Shown in pieces: positions 8,474 to 17,409 of a DNA stretch of 64,000 nucleotides. The position numbers were made by a program, and so were the translations under genes. Every line of letters starts with the position of its first letter. Within the stretch, counting starts at the first letter, position 1. The DNA is from Brevibacillus laterosporus (GTDB taxonomy: Bacteria; Bacillota; Bacilli; Brevibacillales; Brevibacillaceae), in assembly GCF_030489605.1 (NCBI RefSeq), contig NZ_JAUKFY010000009.1, positions 1 to 64,000 on the forward strand. Reading direction: 5' to 3'. The notes beneath the pieces are model-generated. The model was not told the origin of the DNA. It saw nothing but the letters and a program-made list of their open reading frames with translations, and did no database searches.

Positions 8474-9298
8474 ATGTTATCTTTATCTGAGGTCCTTTTA
8501 ATAAGTGCCCCTAACGGTGGTGGTTTGGCTTGTTATGAAAACAAAGTAATGCGCGTATTTGATAATGTCTCATCAACGGGACTTGCCATATACAACTCAT
8601 CTGTGATACGTTCTTTTCACTTTGCTGATTCTGCTGTACTCATGTTCTATCACCCTGATGGTACTCGAAAACAGTTGATTAATCATGATCTGGCTGATAT
8701 CCATGACCTGCTGGTACTAGATGGTGTGTTATATGCTGTATCTACTGGCACAAATGAAGTTGTTTCGCTTTGTACAGATACCGGTAAAATTATGCAACGA
8801 TGGTCATTTCCTGGTGAAGGAGATTCTTGGCATCTAAACTGCATTGATTTTTGGAATGGTCGCCTGGTGGTAACTGCCTTCTGTGAGGGAGTGAAACACG
8901 GAGATTATTATAAAAATCCTCTTTTCAACGGCTTTGTCATGGATGTGGAAACTAAGGAAAAGCTCTGGTTGAACCTGACTCATCCCCACACTCCGAAAGC
9001 AGAAGGGAATCGTCGCTATGTATGCGATTCAGGACTACAACGTCTTTTAATACAAGAGGATGATCAGATTCATTCATTAAGTCATCCCGGATATCCACGC
9101 GGGCTCTGCTTTACAGATGATTACATTCTGCTGGGGGTCAGTCAGCCGCGTAACCTGACCACGGAAAAGAACGCCAGTATTAAGGTGATTGATAAAAAAA
9201 CTTTAATCCAGGTCGATGAAATCGAGCTGCCATTCACAGAAGTCTATGACATGAAAATTCTGCCTGCCGAGCTCTTTCATCGATACAATTTTAATTAA
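8474..9298 (+). CDS. DUF4915/TIGR03032-like beta-propeller protein
   Basis: A 274-residue soluble protein without signal peptide. Repeating strands such as LLVLDGVLYAVSTGTNEVVSL, NCIDFWNGRLVVTAF and GLCFTDDYILLGVSQ suggest a propeller fold, resembling what I recall of the TIGR03032/DUF4915 family (function unknown; often beside glycan or sulfate-related genes). GGGAAGGGGG precedes the ATG. It is divergent from cysC with 200 bases between, so shared regulation is possible. The family call is from memory of sequence style, not a search. Confidence 0.5.
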   Translation: MLSLSEVLLISAPNGGGLACYENKVMRVFDNVSSTGLAIYNSSVIRSFHFADSAVLMFYHPDGTRKQLINHDLADIHDLLVLDGVLYAVSTGTNEVVSLCTDTGKIMQRWSFPGEGDSWHLNCIDFWNGRLVVTAFCEGVKHGDYYKNPLFNGFVMDVETKEKLWLNLTHPHTPKAEGNRRYVCDSGLQRLLIQEDDQIHSLSHPGYPRGLCFTDDYILLGVSQPRNLTTEKNASIKVIDKKTLIQVDEIELPFTEVYDMKILPAELFHRYNFN

Positions 9299-9313
9299 AT
9301 TACGCTGTAAACA

Positions 9314-9356
9314 AAAACATTCCACGTTCCTATTCATGGACACGTGAAATGTTTTT
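9314..9356 (+). terminator. terminator between convergent genes
   Basis: A stem of about 13 pairs (AAAACATT-CACGT with ACGTG-AATGTTTT, one mismatch) followed by TTTT, between the propeller gene and the aldo/keto reductase. Confidence 0.75.
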
Positions 9357-9366
9357 TCTTTTTTAC

Positions 9367-10197
9367 CTATTCATAATCAAAGTGATCAGGATCGGGGCCA
9401 AAACGTTGATTTCGATTCAATCCGTCTAACAGCGCCATGTCTGCAGCTGTAAGCTCAAAATCAAAAAGACCTGCATTTTCGATAATCCGTTCTTTTTTCA
9501 CAGATTTAGGTATAACCAGGACATTATGCTGTAAATCCCAGCGTAACACGATTTGAGCAGGCGTTTTTTGATAGCGCTCTGCCATTTCTTGCAGCAGAGG
9601 AACCTCCAGATTGCCACGCATCAGAGGACGCCAAGCCTCCACATAAATTCCCCGCTGCTCGCAGTACTGACGCAATTCCTTCTGTATTAAATATGGGTGC
9701 ATCTCTATCTGGTTCAGCATCGGTTTCACTTCACATACTGACAACAAATCTTCCAAATGATGAATATGAAAATTACTTACACCAATTGAACGGACAAGCC
9801 CTTTTTTATAAAGAGTCTCCAATGCTCTCCACGTTTCTTTATATTTACCAGGAACCGGCCAGTGCACCAAATATAGATCAATATAATCCAAGCCTAATTT
9901 TTGAAGACTAGCATCAAAGGCTTGTAAGGTTGACTCATAGCCTTGCTCCGTATTCCACACCTTTGTCGTGACAAAGATCTCTTCACGTAAAATCTTACTA
10001 TCTCTAATCGCTTTTCCTACTCCTGCTTCATTTTCATAAATCGCCGCTGTATCGACACTGCGGTAACCTGCTTCAAACGCCAGACGAATGGCTTGCTCCA
10101 CTTCAGCACCGTCATCCGCCTTATAGACTCCAAGCCCCAACCAAGGCTTTATTACTCCGTTTGCTAATGTTGCTCCATCTGCAATACGCAATGTCAT
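9367..10197 (-). CDS. aldo/keto reductase
   Basis: NAD(P)H-dependent carbonyl reductase of the AKR superfamily, close in style to Bacillus YtbE/YvgN-type 2,5-diketogluconate reductases. The catalytic tetrad is visible: Asp in SVDTAAIYENE, Tyr in the same block, Lys in VTTKVW and His in YLVHWP. C-terminal IPKSVKKERIIEN is the NADP-binding segment. The start at 10197 (MTLRIADG) has GGAGGGATAAGT upstream; a GTG 18 bases earlier reads this ribosome binding site as codons and is rejected. Substrate unknown. Confidence 0.93.
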   Translation of the reverse strand: MTLRIADGATLANGVIKPWLGLGVYKADDGAEVEQAIRLAFEAGYRSVDTAAIYENEAGVGKAIRDSKILREEIFVTTKVWNTEQGYESTLQAFDASLQKLGLDYIDLYLVHWPVPGKYKETWRALETLYKKGLVRSIGVSNFHIHHLEDLLSVCEVKPMLNQIEMHPYLIQKELRQYCEQRGIYVEAWRPLMRGNLEVPLLQEMAERYQKTPAQIVLRWDLQHNVLVIPKSVKKERIIENAGLFDFELTAADMALLDGLNRNQRFGPDPDHFDYE

Positions 10198-10274
10198 ACT
10201 TATCCCTCCGCTCACAAAAGTCTTAACGTTATGATAGCATACAACAACCCTTTTAAAAATTTTTTCAAAAAGTG

Positions 10275-10303
10275 TGAAAGAAAAATCCTCCCCCCTACGT
10301 TAT
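10275..10303 (+). promoter_or_regulatory. candidate ECF-type autoregulatory promoter
   Basis: TGAAAG, 17 bases, CGTTAT: resembles the TGAAAC-N16-CGT(A/C) pattern of Bacillus SigM/SigW promoters, upstream of an ECF sigma gene that would be expected to activate itself. Weak, sequence-only. Confidence 0.35.
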
Positions 10304-10421
10304 AGCTTATGATTTAAATAAAAACACCCTTAGATATCGTTAGCTAACGCACATCATTGTGAAAGTACAAAAAGGAAAAAAAGCTGCATCAGCTCCCTTT
10401 TTGAATAGGAGGACTAACACC

Positions 10422-11027
10422 ATGCAGGACGACCAAGAGTTGGTTGTTCTTGTGCAACGCGGACATAAAGAAGCCTATGCACGGATTGTCGACAAGTACA
10501 AAGGTAAAATATACGCTTACCTATACCGCATGATAGGCCAGCAACAAGACGCACAAGACATGGCTCAAGATGTTTTTCTTAAGGCATATTGTCATATTCA
10601 CCAATATAAACCGGAGCACTCCTTCTCATCCTGGCTGTACCGGATAGCAGCCAATCATTGTATAGATGAGCTCCGTAAACGAAAGAAAGCTCCAAGGAAA
10701 AATCAAAATGAAACCACCTTGGTCGACAAACAAACACCAGAATACATTCTGTTGGAGAAAGAACGAAATCAAATATTGCAATCTCACTTATTAGCACTGG
10801 ATGAGTCATACCGAACGGTTCTCATGCTTCGTCATCACGAGTATTTCAGCTACAAGGAGATCGGGGATATTCTAGAAATTCCTGTGACCACTGTACAAAT
10901 GCGCCTGCATCGAGCACATAAAAAATTACGCGAGAGCTTATTAGCCTCTGTTGAAGGAGGTGGATTCCATGACTTGTGTGAAATTGAGACTGTACCAAGC
11001 CTACATGAAAGATCTACTCTCTCCTGA
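10422..11027 (+). CDS. ECF-type RNA polymerase sigma factor
   Basis: A 201-residue extracytoplasmic-function sigma factor. Region 2 includes DAQDMAQDVFLKAY and FSSWLYRIAANHCIDELRKRKK; region 4 includes YRTVLMLRHHEYFSYKEIGDILEIPVTTV with its HTH. The ATG at 10422 has TAGGAGG upstream; a GTG at 10359 would add 21 residues with no family similarity. It overlaps the anti-sigma gene by 59 bases, indicating coupled translation and a sigma/anti-sigma pair. Confidence 0.92.
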   Translation: MQDDQELVVLVQRGHKEAYARIVDKYKGKIYAYLYRMIGQQQDAQDMAQDVFLKAYCHIHQYKPEHSFSSWLYRIAANHCIDELRKRKKAPRKNQNETTLVDKQTPEYILLEKERNQILQSHLLALDESYRTVLMLRHHEYFSYKEIGDILEIPVTTVQMRLHRAHKKLRESLLASVEGGGFHDLCEIETVPSLHERSTLS

Positions 11028-12690
11028 AGAGAGCGAACGCTATGAATTGCATGTAGCGACTTGTTCGCAATGTCGGCGCCTTTTAGAGAAAGAAGAAGCA
11101 AAAGAGCATCTTGAAAACCAAGACGTTGATGTTGATATTAATGTTGATACTGATACTAATGCTAATGCTAATGCTGATACTGATAACGGACATCCTACCG
11201 ACCTTGTCACATGGGAGAATTGGGAGGAAGCCCTCATGGATATGGACATTCCACCTCTCTCCGACACATTTACCCAAGATGTAGAAAGACGAATGGAGCG
11301 CATTATACCATTAAAACCACCTGTTAATTGGAAAAAAAGGAGCTGGAATATCGTGAAAAAAGCTACACTTGCTGTTGCCGGACTTACTTTAGCCGTTTCT
11401 TTAGGTACCTTTGTATCCCCTACCTTTGCCGATTATGTGCATAGTTTATTTTCAGATAATAAAAAAGCTGACATAGGACTAAAAAATGCCGCCACACAAG
11501 GATATGTACAAAAGCTAACTACAAAAGTGACCCAGCAAGGGATTACAATAGAAGCTAAAGAATTAATGGCAGATACATTACGGGTCGCTGTTCTATTGGA
11601 CGCTACAGATAAAGAGGGCAAAAAAATGCCTGTCGAAGAAATGAAAAAAGCTGAAATGGATGCTCAGCTAACAGATGGCCAAGGAAAGCCATTTAGCCAA
11701 TATGGCGGAAATACCGGTCTATTAGGTGACCTTCTCATCGTAAAACATGAGATTGCCAATCTGGTTACGGATAAGAATCCATTGCCGGACGAAATGTTTA
11801 TGGATATTACTTTCACAAAAATCAAGGACATAAAAGGCGAATGGAAACTACGTATTCCAATTGATATGAAGAAGGCAAAACAGGTAACCAAAACCTTGTT
11901 TCCGAATAAACAATATACGTCTGCGCAAGGTGTTACCATAGATCTGCAAAAGCTAGATATAGCACCGAGTGCAACGCTCCTCACCCTCCGAAAGGAATGG
12001 ACAGATAAAGAAAAGCAAAACATAAAGAAAATGATTGATCAGATTGGAGTAAATGAAAATTCGAATGCTAAAAGAAAAGAAGAAGTAGAAGAGAAGCCAG
12101 AATTTGCCTCCATAGAAATGCGTCAGATCGATATCGCTTATGAATTATTAGATGAGAAGGGGAATATCCTAGCAGCACAGGATGACAGTAAAGCCAGTAA
12201 TAATAAAAACGTGATTCCCAATGGATTCTTTGGAACAAGAAATCCAGATGGATCATATACAGTCTGGGATACTTTTACCCCACAAAGCCTGGAGCCTACG
12301 ACCTTTAAATTAAAAGCGATCTATCGAAGTGAACCAGCTAGTTTTCAAACAAAGTTTTCACCAGCAACATTAGCTCAAAAACCTGTTACTGCTACAGGAA
12401 GTGATGGTAGTGTATACACCTTTAAAAAAGTAAAAGTAGATACGGAAAATGAAAGGGTAGATCTTGAAATTGAAAGTGTTTTAGGCAAGAACGTTGTGAA
12501 TACATCGATGTGGAGAGCAATCGATGAAACCGGTAAATCCTATCGTATCTATCAATCTTCTGATAACACGTTAACTATTGACGAGCTAACTACAATGCCA
12601 AAAGAGCTCACTATCAAGTATCACTTTGCTAAAAAGGAATATAGGAATGTCGATTGGGAAGTAAACCTCACGGATAAAAAGCAGCAATAG
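10969..12690 (+). CDS. membrane anti-sigma factor, DUF4179-type
   Basis: About 573 residues. The N-terminal anti-sigma zinc-finger motif HVATCSQC is at about residues 24-31. A low-complexity Asp/Asn-X tract follows (about residues 52-72), then one transmembrane helix (TLAVAGLTLAVSLGTFVS, about residues 130-147) and a large extracellular DUF4179-like region. Role by family: it binds and inhibits the partner sigma factor until a surface signal releases it. The ATG at 10969 has GAAGGAGGTGG upstream, so the TTG at 10951 is unlikely. Confidence 0.85.
   Translation: MTCVKLRLYQAYMKDLLSPEESERYELHVATCSQCRRLLEKEEAKEHLENQDVDVDINVDTDTNANANADTDNGHPTDLVTWENWEEALMDMDIPPLSDTFTQDVERRMERIIPLKPPVNWKKRSWNIVKKATLAVAGLTLAVSLGTFVSPTFADYVHSLFSDNKKADIGLKNAATQGYVQKLTTKVTQQGITIEAKELMADTLRVAVLLDATDKEGKKMPVEEMKKAEMDAQLTDGQGKPFSQYGGNTGLLGDLLIVKHEIANLVTDKNPLPDEMFMDITFTKIKDIKGEWKLRIPIDMKKAKQVTKTLFPNKQYTSAQGVTIDLQKLDIAPSATLLTLRKEWTDKEKQNIKKMIDQIGVNENSNAKRKEEVEEKPEFASIEMRQIDIAYELLDEKGNILAAQDDSKASNNKNVIPNGFFGTRNPDGSYTVWDTFTPQSLEPTTFKLKAIYRSEPASFQTKFSPATLAQKPVTATGSDGSVYTFKKVKVDTENERVDLEIESVLGKNVVNTSMWRAIDETGKSYRIYQSSDNTLTIDELTTMPKELTIKYHFAKKEYRNVDWEVNLTDKKQQ
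11122..11187 (+). repeat. hexanucleotide-like (GATNNT) tract in the anti-sigma gene
   Basis: Imperfect tandem units of the GNTGAT/AATGCT type encode alternating Asp/Asn with Val/Ile/Thr/Ala. Unit length is a multiple of three, so copy change would not shift frame. Confidence 0.8.
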
Positions 12691-12698
12691 ATTAGAAA

Positions 12699-12733
12699 AA
12701 AAGAAAGAGCCAGACAGTCTGGCTCTTTCTTTT
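12699..12733 (+). terminator. terminator after anti-sigma gene
   Basis: AAAGAAAGAGCCAGAC pairs with GTCTGGCTCTTTCTTT, followed by T-rich bases; it could also terminate rocD from the other side. Confidence 0.85.
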
Positions 12734-12758
12734 GTGAGTAACTAGCTCTTCTTTCGCT

Positions 12759-13949
12759 TTATGCCAATACTTGCTTAATTCGTTCAATCGCCCAATCCAG
12801 CTCTTCTTTCGTAATAACAAGCGGTGGTGCAAAACGAATCGTCGTATCATGAGTTTCCTTGCACAGCAAGCCTAATGCTTTTAAGCTTTCACAATACGGA
12901 CGTGCTGCTGTATCCAGCTCTAATCCGATAAACAACCCTTTACCGCGAATCTCTTTAATATGCGGGTTCTTGATCTCTTTCATTATTTCCATAAAATAAG
13001 CGCCAAGCTCTAGGGAGCGTTCCACTAATCCTTCTTCTTCCAACACTTCCAGCGCGGCCACTGCTACTGCACAGCCTAGTGGGTTTCCACCAAAGGTAGA
13101 CCCGTGGGAACCTGGTTCGAATACGCCCAGTACCTCGCTGTCAGCGGCTACAGCAGAGATTGGGAAAACTCCGCCGCCTAACGCTTTGCCCATAATGTAC
13201 ATATCTGCTTTTATACCTTCCCAATCTGTGGCAAACATTTTTCCTGTACGTCCAAAGCCAGTTTGGATTTCATCTGCTAGCAGCAAAACATTATGCTCGT
13301 CACAGAGACGGCGCGCTTCACGCAAAAAGCCCTCCTCTGGGATGACAATCCCTGCTTCCCCTTGAATCGGCTCTACTAAAAATGCTGCCGTGTTAGGAGT
13401 AATTGCTTCTGCTAATGCCTTGCTGTCACCGTACGGAATAACCTTGAATCCCGGGGTGAATGGCCCAAAGCCGCGTTTGTATTCATCTGCGGAAGAAAAG
13501 GAGGTGATGGTAACTGTGCGTCCATGGAAGTTCCCTTCACACACAATAATTTCCGCTTGATTAGCCGGCACTTTTTTACTATCATACGCCCAACGACGTA
13601 CTGCTTTAACTGCTGTTTCTACCGCTTCTGCTCCCGAGTTCATTGGTATTACCATATCTTTGCCTGTCAAGGCAGCAACTTTTTCATAAAAATGACCAAG
13701 CTGATCATTGTAAAAAGCTCGCGAGGTTAAGGTTACTCTATCTGCTTGATCCTTCAGCGCTTGAATGATTTTTGGATGGCGATGTCCTTGATTCAAGGCA
13801 GAATACGCGCTTAGCATATCTAAATAGCGAGTGCCTTCAGGGTCTTCTACCCAGACGCCCTCTGCTTTGGAAATAACAATCGGCAACGGGTGATAATTAT
13901 GTGCTCCGAACCGTTCTGTCTGATCAATAATTTGTTTTGTCGTTGTCAT
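12759..13949 (-). CDS. rocD: ornithine aminotransferase
   Basis: PLP enzyme converting ornithine and 2-oxoglutarate to glutamate semialdehyde and glutamate in arginine catabolism. The 396 residues match the family. The substrate-binding N-terminus ([20 protein letters not shown]), [26 protein letters not shown] and the PLP-lysine block [11 protein letters not shown] are visible. GGGAGGG precedes the ATG. A GG-N10-GC sigma-54 promoter lies 38 bases upstream and the activator gene rocR is divergent. Confidence 0.95.
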   Translation of the reverse strand: MTTTKQIIDQTERFGAHNYHPLPIVISKAEGVWVEDPEGTRYLDMLSAYSALNQGHRHPKIIQALKDQADRVTLTSRAFYNDQLGHFYEKVAALTGKDMVIPMNSGAEAVETAVKAVRRWAYDSKKVPANQAEIIVCEGNFHGRTVTITSFSSADEYKRGFGPFTPGFKVIPYGDSKALAEAITPNTAAFLVEPIQGEAGIVIPEEGFLREARRLCDEHNVLLLADEIQTGFGRTGKMFATDWEGIKADMYIMGKALGGGVFPISAVAADSEVLGVFEPGSHGSTFGGNPLGCAVAVAALEVLEEEGLVERSLELGAYFMEIMKEIKNPHIKEIRGKGLFIGLELDTAARPYCESLKALGLLCKETHDTTIRFAPPLVITKEELDWAIERIKQVLA

Positions 13950-13986
13950 AAATAACCCTCCCTATATCTGTCTGCTTATAGTTTTA

Positions 13987-14002
13987 TGCATTTTCTATGC
14001 CA
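13987..14002 (-). promoter_or_regulatory. sigma-54 promoter of rocD
   Basis: Minus strand TGGCATAGAAAATGCA: GG and GC elements 10 bases apart, close to TGGCAC-N5-TTGCA. Fits RocR-dependent expression of rocD. Confidence 0.75.
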
Positions 14003-14053
14003 GCTAAAAATTGTAAAAAATTAAGCTTTTATTACACGAAACGAGCTTGCTGC

Positions 14054-14068
14054 GCAAAAAAAGTTTGC
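14054..14068. promoter_or_regulatory. RocR-site-like palindrome 1
   Basis: GCAAA-N5-TTTGC in the rocD-rocR intergenic region, upstream of the rocD sigma-54 promoter; the position and shape of an upstream activating sequence. Centre lies 43 bases from palindrome 2, about four helical turns. Confidence 0.5.
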
Positions 14069-14096
14069 ATAAACAATTTTCAAGCAGTTTTTATCA

Positions 14097-14111
14097 GCAA
14101 AAATATTTTGC
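14097..14111. promoter_or_regulatory. RocR-site-like palindrome 2
   Basis: GCAAAA-N3-TTTTGC. It overlaps the -35 of the predicted rocR promoter, which would also allow RocR to repress its own gene, as known in Bacillus subtilis. Confidence 0.5.
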
Positions 14112-14135
14112 ACCTCCCTCTGTCTATGTTAGAAT
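14108..14135 (+). promoter_or_regulatory. candidate sigma-A promoter of rocR
   Basis: TTGCAC, 16 bases, TAGAAT, about 40 bases before the rocR start. Confidence 0.5.
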
Positions 14136-14175
14136 GACTACACCAATTGATAAAAACGAATTGAGGTGAGCTGCT

Positions 14176-15726
14176 ATGTCCACTTCTCGGTTGATGGACG
14201 GAACAACCTTTCTTGCAATGGTTGCTCATATTTTGGACGAAATGAATGAAGGTGTCCACGTGATTGACGCGGATGGCACCTCTATTTTATATAATCGTAA
14301 AATGGCAGAACTAGAAGGCATGCAAAAAGAGGATGTTCTTGGCAAGAAGCTGCTAGACGTTTTTCAATTTTCCCCTGGTCAGGAAAGCACCCTGCTTCAA
14401 GCTCTGCATAAAGGAGACAGCCTGCGCCAGATCAGACAAACCTATTTAAACGGCAAGGGACAGGAAATTACTACCATCAACAACACTCTCCCCTTGCAGC
14501 AACATGGAAGAAATATTGGAGCAGTGGAAATCGCTAATGATGTAACCAAAATGGAGCGTATGATACGTGAAAATTATTTCGTAAAAAAAGAAATGGGTAA
14601 CACTCGTTATACCTTTGCCAGCATTATTGGAAATAGTCCTGCTATTCGTGAAATGATTGAACACGCAAATCGAGTAGCACGTACCTCCTCCTCCGTTCTG
14701 ATTGTCGGAGAAACCGGAACAGGCAAAGAGCTGTTTGTGCAAAGCATTCATAATGCAAGCATGCGAGCCAAGTCCCCTTTTATTTCACAAAATTGTGCGG
14801 CTCTCCCTGACAGCTTAATCGAGGGACTATTATTCGGTACAACAAAGGGTGCCTTTACAGGAGCCATAGAAAGACCTGGTTTATTTGAGCAAGCAGAAGG
14901 CGGAACCCTGTTTTTAGATGAACTAAATTCGCTTAACCTCTCCCTTCAAGCCAAATTGTTGCGCGCCCTGCAGGAGAAAACCATCCGGCGCATCGGTGAT
15001 ACTAAGGATCGTGCCATTAACGTCCGCATTATCGCCGCCATTAATGAGGACCCTATCGAAGCAATCTCAGCAAACAAATTGCGGAAGGATTTATATTATC
15101 GTCTAGGTGTGGTCACCCTGCTCATCCCGCCGCTGCGTGAACGTCGTGAGGATATTCCTCCTTTAGCTGCTCATTTCATCGAGAAATATAACCGCCTGTT
15201 TCAAATGGATGTAGCAGGTATAACCGAAGAGGTAAAGCGTTTTTTTGGAGATTATGATTGGCCTGGAAATGTTCGTGAATTAGAACACTTCATTGAAGGC
15301 GCGATGAATTTAATGCTAACCGATGAAACCAGCATTGCACTTGAACATTTACCGCTCCACCATATTCGGCGTAAACTGCCTGGATCAACGCCAATTCCTT
15401 CTTCGCCAGCCTTCGGGGGCCAGGAAAAAAAGGGTATAGATCATAAAGAAGCCCCTTTGCCATCTATTCCTTCTATTAGAGCCTATTCGACAGAAACTAC
15501 CAATACTCAACCAATTTTGCACGAGTCTTATATCAAAGATACCCTGCATCTCTTACAGCAGGATTCTTTATCATTAAAAGAAGTGCTACAATCCTTCGAA
15601 GCGATCTATCTTCAAAAAAAATTAGATCAGTTTGCAGGAAATATATCCCATACCGCAGAACATATAGGGATGAGTCGACAAAGTTTGCAATATCGCTTAC
15701 GCCGTTTACAACAAGAAAATCGCTAA
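14176..15726 (+). CDS. rocR: sigma-54-dependent activator of arginine catabolism
   Basis: A 516-residue enhancer-binding protein. An N-terminal PAS-like sensor (about residues 10-115, VIDADGTSILYNRKMAE) is followed by the AAA+ domain with Walker A GETGTGKE, the sigma-54 contact loop KGAFTGA and Walker B GGTLFLDE, and by a Fis-type HTH at the C-terminus (NISHTAEHIGMSRQSLQYRL). It lies between rocD (divergent) and a RocE-like permease, both with sigma-54 promoters; by analogy it responds to ornithine/citrulline. TTGAGGTGAG precedes the ATG. Confidence 0.92.
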   Translation: MSTSRLMDGTTFLAMVAHILDEMNEGVHVIDADGTSILYNRKMAELEGMQKEDVLGKKLLDVFQFSPGQESTLLQALHKGDSLRQIRQTYLNGKGQEITTINNTLPLQQHGRNIGAVEIANDVTKMERMIRENYFVKKEMGNTRYTFASIIGNSPAIREMIEHANRVARTSSSVLIVGETGTGKELFVQSIHNASMRAKSPFISQNCAALPDSLIEGLLFGTTKGAFTGAIERPGLFEQAEGGTLFLDELNSLNLSLQAKLLRALQEKTIRRIGDTKDRAINVRIIAAINEDPIEAISANKLRKDLYYRLGVVTLLIPPLRERREDIPPLAAHFIEKYNRLFQMDVAGITEEVKRFFGDYDWPGNVRELEHFIEGAMNLMLTDETSIALEHLPLHHIRRKLPGSTPIPSSPAFGGQEKKGIDHKEAPLPSIPSIRAYSTETTNTQPILHESYIKDTLHLLQQDSLSLKEVLQSFEAIYLQKKLDQFAGNISHTAEHIGMSRQSLQYRLRRLQQENR

Positions 15727-15734
15727 TTATCAAC

Positions 15735-15792
15735 ATGCAAAAAAAATTGGCAGCAAAGTTTTTCAAACAAAAACCGACAATTTTTTTTGCAT
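15735..15792. promoter_or_regulatory. 15-base perfect inverted repeat upstream of rocE
   Basis: ATGCAAAAAAAATTG (15735-15749) and its exact complement (15778-15792), 28 bases apart, with a GCAAAG/TTTTTC element between. It could be the rocR terminator, but the GCAAAA/TTTTGC arms resemble the palindromes near rocD, so a RocR activating site is likely too. Confidence 0.55.
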
Positions 15793-15829
15793 CCCCTTTT
15801 ATTTATCTTTATAATTCAGAAAATTGAAA

Positions 15830-15846
15830 TTGGTACGAATGTTGCA
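15830..15846 (+). promoter_or_regulatory. sigma-54 promoter of rocE
   Basis: TTGGTACGAATGTTGCA: GG-N10-GC, one mismatch from TTGGCAC-N5-TTGCA; 60 bases before the permease start. Confidence 0.8.
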
Positions 15847-15906
15847 TAATGTTTTCTCTGTAAACGCATACATCTCACTGTGAGATCATAGAAAGGAGAG
15901 AAGGAC

Positions 15907-17328
15907 ATGTCCAAACAACGTTCCTCTCATGAATTGCAACGTACGCTGAAAAGTAGACACTTATTTATGATCTCACTCGGCGGAATTATTGGCACAGGCC
16001 TCTTTCTGGGCTCCGGCTATACCATTAGCCAAGCAGGTCCGATCGGAGCCATCATTTCCTACCTTGTAGGTGGCTTTATCATGTATCTCACCATGCTCTG
16101 CCTCGGTGAATTATCCGTTGCTATGCCTGTATCCGGCTCGTTCCAGACGTATACCACTAAATTTATTAGCCCAGCAATGGGTTTTACCATTGGATGGCTA
16201 TACTGGTTAGGCTGGGCTGTAACAGTAGCTCTGGAGCTTTTATCTTCCGGTCTGCTCATGCAACGTTGGTTTCCAGATTCACCCGTCTGGATGTGGTGCG
16301 CTGTTTTTGGCATAATCCTCTTTTTACTCAATGCCCTGTCAGCTAAAGCTTTTGGTGAGACTGAATTCTGGTTTTCCAGTTTCAAGGTAGCAGCTATTTT
16401 AGCCTTTATCGTGCTCGGCGGTGGAGCGATGTTTGGCATCATTCCCTTCCGCAGTGGCGAAGCTGCTCCCATGCTAAGCAATTTTGCCGAAACCTCCTGG
16501 CTGCCTAATGGAATTACTGGTTTGTTGCTTACGATGATAACGGTCAATTTTTCCTTTCAGGGAACCGAGCTCATTGGCATTGCTGCTGGTGAAAGTGACA
16601 ATCCAGAGAAAAACATTCCCAAATCAATTCGGGCTACCGTTTGGCGAACACTCATCTTTTTTGTGCTGGCAATCACGATTTTAGCCGGCCTGATTCCCCA
16701 TCAACAAGCAGGGGTGATTGAAAGCCCATTCGTCATGGTGTTCGATAAAATTGGTATTCCATATGCCGCCGATATTATGAATTTTGTTATCCTAACAGCA
16801 TTACTATCTGTAGCTAATTCTGGTTTATATGCGGCCACTCGAATGCTCTGGTCTTTATCTAAAACAGAAATGGCCAGTCCAACACTCGGTAAAGTAAACA
16901 AAAAAGGCGTCCCCATGAACGCCTTATTACTAACATTTTCCATTTCTCTGCTATCCTTGCTTTCCAGCGTGTATGCTGAAAATACCGTATATCTCTGGTT
17001 GATCTCCCTTGCAGGATTAGGAGCACAGGTAGGCTGGATTTCAATTTCTGCCTCTCAATTAGCATTTCGTAAGCATTATCTAAAAAATGGCGGGAAGCTA
17101 CACAATCTCAAATTCCGGACTCCGTTTTATCCAATCCTGCCGTTAATCAGCTTAACACTCAATCTAGTTGTACTTATCAGCCTAGCCTTTGATAAAGATC
17201 AGCGTATTGCTTTATATTGCGGTGGAGTGTTCGCTCTTTTCTGTTTACTCTATTACTTCCTGAGGATTAAAAGAAAGCCCATGAGTAATGGATCTCCAGA
17301 GGATAATAAAACGTACCACATCATCTAG
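15907..17328 (+). CDS. rocE: amino acid permease, RocE-like (arginine/ornithine)
   Basis: A 473-residue APC-superfamily transporter with about 12 hydrophobic segments. The N-terminal block [24 protein letters not shown] is typical of the AAT/RocE subfamily, and [16 protein letters not shown] is the conserved helix-6 region. AGAAAGGAGAG precedes the ATG. Substrate is inferred from context: next to rocR, with its own sigma-54 promoter and palindrome, which points to arginine/ornithine uptake. Confidence 0.88.
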   Translation: MSKQRSSHELQRTLKSRHLFMISLGGIIGTGLFLGSGYTISQAGPIGAIISYLVGGFIMYLTMLCLGELSVAMPVSGSFQTYTTKFISPAMGFTIGWLYWLGWAVTVALELLSSGLLMQRWFPDSPVWMWCAVFGIILFLLNALSAKAFGETEFWFSSFKVAAILAFIVLGGGAMFGIIPFRSGEAAPMLSNFAETSWLPNGITGLLLTMITVNFSFQGTELIGIAAGESDNPEKNIPKSIRATVWRTLIFFVLAITILAGLIPHQQAGVIESPFVMVFDKIGIPYAADIMNFVILTALLSVANSGLYAATRMLWSLSKTEMASPTLGKVNKKGVPMNALLLTFSISLLSLLSSVYAENTVYLWLISLAGLGAQVGWISISASQLAFRKHYLKNGGKLHNLKFRTPFYPILPLISLTLNLVVLISLAFDKDQRIALYCGGVFALFCLLYYFLRIKRKPMSNGSPEDNKTYHII

Positions 17329-17343
17329 CTCCCGAATAGAAGC

Positions 17344-17378
17344 GGCCCTCTGATGTTATGTCAGGGGCTTATTTTTCT
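17344..17378 (+). terminator. terminator after rocE
   Basis: GCCC(T)CTGA pairs with TCAGGGGC with one bulge, followed by a T-rich run. Confidence 0.6.
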
Positions 17379-17409
17379 TTCTAATAAGAAAATTCTGCAC
17401 CCATTTCTA

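Noticed and set aside
16059-16547. 162-codon minus-strand frame over rocE
   Set aside because: Shadow of a membrane-protein gene; no ribosome binding site.
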